From an uncultured Lachnospiraceae bacterium (GTDB taxonomy: Bacteria > Bacillota > Clostridia > Lachnospirales > Lachnospiraceae): 64,000 nucleotides of DNA. The stretch covers positions 62,001 through 126,000 of the forward strand of contig CAJUBE010000007.1 in the NCBI GenBank assembly GCA_910584725.1, written 5' to 3'. The notes beneath the pieces are model-generated. The model was not told the origin of the DNA. It did not search any database and saw only the letters and a list, made by a program, of their open reading frames with translations. Shown in pieces: positions 60,457 through 64,000 of the stretch; within the stretch, counting starts at the first letter, position 1, and each line of letters starts with the position of its first letter. The translations under genes and the position numbers were made by a program.

Positions 60457-61389
60457 TTACGCCGCCTTCACAAGCTGGTATGCCCTGTCGATCATAGGGT
60501 TACCGTCCATCGTGCGCATAAAGAGATTCTCGCTATAGTTTGCCGTCCGGCGGAGCGGCTTTGCGTGGGTGGCAAAATCAGACACCGCGTTGACAAAGCG
60601 GTAAGCGTTATTCCCCACGCCCCGCAGGTCGGGCGCGTCATAATAACGCCGCAGCATATCCGCCCGCAGTTTCATGGTATTTTTCTCCTGCATGGGCGTC
60701 GCCTCCTTCTCCAGCGGGAGTAACTGCTCCACATACTCCTTTAACTGGCTGTCGGTCACCTTCTGCCGCCGCAGGCATTCAAACGCTTCCCCGAGGCTGT
60801 CCATGTATGTCTCCGCCATAAAGAGGGTGTCTTTTGCCTCCTGCATCTTGTCACTGATGTTGCCCGTGTGGATCATGGACCATGACCGCCGTGCCGTGTC
60901 CAGCGCAAGGTTCAGCGTATTGTTGCAGCAGACTCTGATCGGGGTCAGTGCCACCCGAACGGCGCCGCTCCCGTCGTGGGAGTTGCTGAATACCAGATAT
61001 GGGGAAATGCGCTCCCCGGCAATGATGTATTCCCTCGGCAGCCTTGCCAGAAGCCACACCCGCTTTCCCTCCTGCAAAGAACCCGCCGTCTCATAGCGCA
61101 CGCCGCTCCCGAGCAGCGTGTCCGTAAAGGAGAACGCCTCCCTGTTCTGTATGATCTTATAGCGGTCGCTTACCACACCAAGCACCTTCCTGTCGCTGTC
61201 GCGGACATTTACCTTATACCCGGCAATGGCGTCTCCCCCTTCTGTAAAAATCGGTTCCTGCGCCACTTCCCAGTCCAGCCCCGCGAGACGCAGCGCGTCC
61301 GCTGATGTGGGCGCCTCCTCCACCCTAACACCAAGCCCGTGCCAAGGCTTTTCCCTTGTGTAAAACATGCTTTCTACATTTGATGACAT
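60457..61389 (-). CDS. DUF932 phage/plasmid-like protein
   Basis: The 310-residue protein starts MSSNVESMFYTREKPWHGLGVRVEEAP at 61389 behind GGAGG. It contains SDRYKIIQNREAFSFTDTLLGSGVRYETAGSLQEGKRVWLLARLP and RVCCNNTLNLAL, the DUF932 pattern. The family occurs with phage and plasmid recombination genes, as here; its role is not known. It is the first gene of the recombination run, after a leader hairpin. Confidence 0.88.
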   Translation of the reverse strand: MSSNVESMFYTREKPWHGLGVRVEEAPTSADALRLAGLDWEVAQEPIFTEGGDAIAGYKVNVRDSDRKVLGVVSDRYKIIQNREAFSFTDTLLGSGVRYETAGSLQEGKRVWLLARLPREYIIAGERISPYLVFSNSHDGSGAVRVALTPIRVCCNNTLNLALDTARRSWSMIHTGNISDKMQEAKDTLFMAETYMDSLGEAFECLRRQKVTDSQLKEYVEQLLPLEKEATPMQEKNTMKLRADMLRRYYDAPDLRGVGNNAYRFVNAVSDFATHAKPLRRTANYSENLFMRTMDGNPMIDRAYQLVKAA

Positions 61390-61429
61390 CTGTTTTTCCT
61401 CCATTCTTCTTAAAATTTGGCAAAATTTT

Positions 61430-61456
61430 AGACCAGCGGATCGGCTCCGCTGGTCT
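61430..61456. terminator. Perfect hairpin upstream of DUF932 gene
   Basis: AGACCAGCGGA (61430-61440) and TCCGCTGGTCT (61446-61456) pair completely around TCGGC. On the minus strand it is followed by AAAATTTT. It may end transcripts from the upstream membrane-protein gene or act as a leader attenuator. Confidence 0.6.
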
Positions 61457-61587
61457 GGCTATGGGAATAATATATATCTATAAATTATAAATGTACGATT
61501 TTTCTACATTTGCTTTGGAGCAACATCTCTTTGCGGATTTCTCTACAGTCCCATTTTCAGACGAATAGCAACATTTTTCCTGCATAT

Positions 61588-62904
61588 TTATGACTGAAAC
61601 TGACCGACCAGCAAATATTCCGTGATACATTCACCATCCACATATAATTGCACTATGATATCCGTCCCGTCTCTGTACGCTAACAATGCCACTTCTTCAT
61701 CCGTGTCAGCTGCGACCCAGTAAAGATTGGTTGATGCTTCATACAGTTCCGCCTGATAACTGTATTCTCCACCCTCGACATAGATATCTGCATAACCGAC
61801 GCTTCCATTCACCGTATCCTCAGAATACATACTGATGTCCATTACGGACTGACCACCTATGATGCCCCCGTAATGTCCCGACAATTCCCATGCAGGAATA
61901 GAATCCTCCATTGCTCCCTGCACTTCACTGTCATACTCCTCCTCGCCTGCCGTTTGATCTATCTCCGAGTCATCAACCGTTTCATCAGACTTTCTTGACA
62001 AATCCACATTGTCTTCTACTGTTTCTTCCATGCCATCCGTCGTGAAATCGTCTTCCTCTATGTACTCATCTGCCGCTTCAAACAATCCCTGTCCGTCAAT
62101 TTGACCACTACTGTCTCCATCCCCCGCATTCTCAAACAGTGCCTCTAAGAGCATTCCTTCTAACAGACTGCAATCCTGTCCATCCACGGCAATTGACTGG
62201 ATCGTACACTCACTCCAATCTTTTGACTGGAAAACAATCGTCAGCAAGCTGCCATTCATTCCATAGCCGTTAAAAGCAACTCTATATAAACCTTTGTCAA
62301 TTTTATCGCTGCTCCACTTTCCTTCGGGACATGCCGTGCGCAATGCTTCTCCAATCGTTATCTCATCACTATATTCGGTAAACTGCATTTTACTGACACC
62401 TTTAGATTTTATGAATTCCATTCCTCCAATGTAGCGAAATACAAAGAGTAATATACACACATACACCATATATTTTATCAGCCGAGAAATGTTAAATACC
62501 TTAATATACTTTGCAAACTTTGTTTCCAGATCCTCCTTGTCCTCTTGATTCTTCTCAAATATCCCCTTGATATGCTTTTCTAAATACCATGCTTCCTCCA
62601 CATCTCTATGACCAGAAAACTTTCTGAGCGATTTATCAATATAGAATTTACCGTCTTTAATTACTCCTGTATGAGCACCATATTTACAATTAAAATTTAT
62701 CTTATCTTTTTCTCCTAACTCTATCCCTTGTAAAAACGAACAACTTAACCTGTCTTTCAATACTTTCTCTAAATCTTGCACCGAATCATATTCTATCGAA
62801 ATGCCTTTGCTCCTTTTGTGCAATTCCTGCAACACCGTCAAATAAAATGCAGATACCAGAAATGCCAAAAAAATTACCGTAAAAATTACCATAAAAAAAT
62901 CCAT
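61588..62904 (-). CDS. Membrane protein of unknown function
   Basis: The 438-residue protein is not recognised. It has an N-terminal membrane segment (residues 3-25), a soluble stretch, a second segment (about 140-160, LIKYMVYVCILLFVFRYIGG) and then an outside region. That region has a folded part to about 245, a long acidic Glu/Asp-rich linker (about 265-335) and a beta-rich C-terminal domain ending YLLVGQFQS. The extended acidic spacer resembles those of cell-surface proteins. Composition is AT-rich and unlike the neighbouring recombination genes. Confidence 0.7.
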   Translation of the reverse strand: MDFFMVIFTVIFLAFLVSAFYLTVLQELHKRSKGISIEYDSVQDLEKVLKDRLSCSFLQGIELGEKDKINFNCKYGAHTGVIKDGKFYIDKSLRKFSGHRDVEEAWYLEKHIKGIFEKNQEDKEDLETKFAKYIKVFNISRLIKYMVYVCILLFVFRYIGGMEFIKSKGVSKMQFTEYSDEITIGEALRTACPEGKWSSDKIDKGLYRVAFNGYGMNGSLLTIVFQSKDWSECTIQSIAVDGQDCSLLEGMLLEALFENAGDGDSSGQIDGQGLFEAADEYIEEDDFTTDGMEETVEDNVDLSRKSDETVDDSEIDQTAGEEEYDSEVQGAMEDSIPAWELSGHYGGIIGGQSVMDISMYSEDTVNGSVGYADIYVEGGEYSYQAELYEASTNLYWVAADTDEEVALLAYRDGTDIIVQLYVDGECITEYLLVGQFQS

Positions 62905-62984
62905 CTTTTTCCTCCTCGTAAAAATTTTTGCACAATTATATTTGCCGTAAATATTATACGCTTTTAATTATTATTTTGCAAGCA

Positions 62985-63006
62985 ATCGTCGAATTATAAT
63001 AACGAT
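62985..63006 (+). promoter_or_regulatory. Possible promoter/operator of the repressor gene
   Basis: TATAAT (62995-63000) lies 33 bases before the repressor start, flanked by the inverted words ATCGT (62985) and ACGAT (63002). The layout suits autoregulation. No clear -35 is seen. Confidence 0.4.
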
Positions 63007-63032
63007 AAATTGAAGTATTGGGAGGTACTATG

Positions 63033-63344
63033 ATGATCGACATCCTTGACCGCATAACTAGTCATCGCATATCGCGTAACTGGACAGAATATCAACTGGC
63101 GCAAAAATCTGGTATTCCGCAATCTACAATTTCAACATGGTATCGTAAAAAGATGCTTCCGACACTCTCATCGTTGGATAAGATATGCCGCGCATTTGAT
63201 ATGACAATGGCTCAGTTTCTTTCTGAAAACGATGGGCTGACCGAAATTACCCCCGACCAGAGAGAATTACTTGACAAGTGGGAATTGCTCTCACCCATCC
63301 AGAAAAAAGCGTTTCTTATTCTGATGGACTCTATCGCTCTCTAG
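63033..63344 (+). CDS. XRE-family transcriptional repressor
   Basis: The 103-residue protein has a helix-turn-helix (NWTEYQLAQKSGIPQSTISTWYRKKMLPTLSSLDKICRAFDMTMAQFLSE) in residues 10-70 and a short C-terminal tail. GGAGG lies seven bases before ATG 63033; ATG 63030 is also possible. It would control the element's own genes. Its end overlaps the convergent excisionase gene by 14 bases, so antisense interference is possible. Confidence 0.88.
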   Translation: MIDILDRITSHRISRNWTEYQLAQKSGIPQSTISTWYRKKMLPTLSSLDKICRAFDMTMAQFLSENDGLTEITPDQRELLDKWELLSPIQKKAFLILMDSIAL

Positions 63345-63498
63345 TCGGTATTTGCTCAAACACGCTCCTTGGTATCTTCCAATACCGCCCAAACTTAATC
63401 GCAGGGATCATCCTATTCTTAATCATCCGATAAACTGTTGACTGGCTCACCTGCAATCTGTCACAAAATTCTTTGATCGTCATATATGATTCTTCCAT
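63331..63498 (-). CDS. Excisionase-family DNA-binding protein
   Basis: This 55-residue frame from ATG 63498 to TAG 63331 begins MEESYMTIKEFCDRLQVSQS and ends VFEQIPTRER. The TVYRMIKNRMIPAIKFGRYWKIPR stretch is the MerR-like helix-turn-helix of excisionase/HTH_17 proteins. It probably acts with an integrase that lies outside the window. The 354 bases to its right (63499-63852) are AT-rich and hold only the inverted repeats at 63642. Confidence 0.82.
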   Translation of the reverse strand: MEESYMTIKEFCDRLQVSQSTVYRMIKNRMIPAIKFGRYWKIPRSVFEQIPTRER

Positions 63499-63641
63499 TT
63501 TTACCCTTTCCGAAGCTTTTGCCTCACTTTAATAAGATTTAAAAAGCGAACACACAGCTATTCAATAGCGCGCAAGAATAATCATGCTTTCCATTAAAAA
63601 CATGTTGATAAAAAAACAGAAAATAATAAAATGCAATCCAC

Positions 63642-63669
63642 ATACAATTAAAGAATTGTATATACAATT
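63642..63669. promoter_or_regulatory. Three-half-site inverted repeat
   Basis: ATACAATT (63642-63649), AATTGTAT (63654-63661) and ATACAATT (63662-63669) form overlapping inverted repeats between the excisionase gene and the ribbon-helix-helix gene. They are plausible operators for a dimeric repressor. Confidence 0.5.
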
Positions 63670-63852
63670 AAAATGCCCAAAACCCTCATACCCGCAAGCC
63701 ACGCGCCCTTTCACCTATCTATTTCTCCAGAAAAAGTGCGTACTTGTTAATATATTTATATAATTTAAATATATTAGAAATTATTAAATAAAGAATATTT
63801 ATTTAACTAAATTTAATTAGCCAATATAAAGCATGAGGAGGTATCACATTAA

Positions 63853-64000
63853 ATGAGCAGAACAAAATCAAAAAATAAAGCCATTTCGATAAGAATCAAT
63901 GAGACCGATCTAACAACAATCGATCATCTGGCTTCTGCCGCAGGCATGAACAGATCTTCTTATATGTGCCAAAAAAGCCTTTCCGCAAACTCCAATTTGG
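63853..64000 (+). CDS. Ribbon-helix-helix protein (C-terminus cut by window edge)
   Basis: The frame from ATG 63853, with GAGGAGG 11 bases upstream, reads MSRTKSKNKAISIRINETDL and TTIDHLASAAGMNRSSYMCQKSL for 49 residues. The basic strand plus two helices match Arc/CopG/MobC-type DNA binders, often relaxase accessory proteins. Which of these it is cannot be told without the rest. Confidence 0.6.
   Translation, partial: MSRTKSKNKAISIRINETDLTTIDHLASAAGMNRSSYMCQKSLSANSNL

Larger units (their letters stand above)
57032..64000. mobile_element. Integrative element (left part only)
   Basis: From the tRNA fragment to the window edge the genes are typical of integrative conjugative elements or phage: Rad52-like annealing protein, YqaJ exonuclease, DUF932, XRE repressor, excisionase and a ribbon-helix-helix protein. 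Intergenic DNA is AT-rich. No integrase, relaxase or structural phage gene is inside the window, so element type is open. The stretch 57032-57469 carries only one possible tiny gene. Confidence 0.8.

Overview
The window looks like the chromosome of a motile, Gram-positive gut-type Clostridium relative, most likely a Lachnospiraceae member. This rests on gene content: AddAB in place of RecBCD, FliW/CsrA control of flagellin, sigma-28 promoters of the TAAA-N15-CCGATA form, a YesN/YesM-type sensor pair with sugar-binding proteins, and clostridial-type heterodimeric ABC exporters. No rRNA gene is present and no species can be named from the sequence alone.

Layout. 1-3.5 kb: a two-gene ABC exporter on the minus strand, the second subunit cut by the window edge. 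3.8-5.7 kb: an AT-rich two-gene module (SMC-like ATPase plus RloB-like protein) resembling an AbiL-type phage-defence pair. 5.8-18.1 kb: a minus-strand sugar region with a DHH phosphoesterase, a membrane-anchored sugar-binding protein, a YesM kinase, a YesN regulator, a lipoprotein sugar receptor, and a ChvE/MmsA/two-permease monosaccharide importer. 18.2-26.4 kb: addB-addA, bracketed by two inverted paralogous genes for a 63-residue protein. 26.5-30.2 kb: metNIQ and cysK. 30.4-31.5 kb: an HTH/ATPase/STAS-like regulator. 31.9-39.8 kb: a CgeB-like glycosyltransferase and a tandem array of GT2-TPR glycosyltransferases ending at the flagellin gene. 40-45 kb: flagellin, a FliT/FlgN-like chaperone, fliS, fliD and flaG. 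45-49.4 kb: another GT2 gene, an ATPase-nuclease gene and a second CgeB-like gene. 49.5-56.8 kb: csrA, fliW, flgL, two flgK, flgN and flgM. 57-64 kb: the beginning of an integrative element, recognised by a truncated tRNA-Leu 3' fragment, a Rad52-like annealing protein, a YqaJ exonuclease, a DUF932 protein, a phage-type repressor, an excisionase and a ribbon-helix-helix protein.

How it works together. The 31-57 kb region is a flagellar filament, cap and hook-junction locus. Its late genes carry three sigma-28 promoters, including one for flgM (anti-sigma-28), and its flagellin leader carries candidate CsrA sites. The glycosyltransferase array next to flagellin is most simply read as a flagellin glycosylation island. 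In the 5.8-18 kb region a sensor/regulator pair with its own sugar-binding protein probably controls the adjacent importer.

The least explained feature is a family of structured intergenic repeats. Five copies of family A (1.66, 9.80, 12.48, 18.12 and 26.42 kb) share a long stem with a constant three-base bulge while the flanking helices change in a compensatory way. All five follow the 3' end of a gene in the same sense. Two of them directly follow the twin 63-residue genes around addAB. A second family (B) has four full or partial copies, one with 17-bp terminal inverted repeats inside the flagellar operon. A seven-copy, 21-bp T-tract repeat lies upstream of the second CgeB-like gene.
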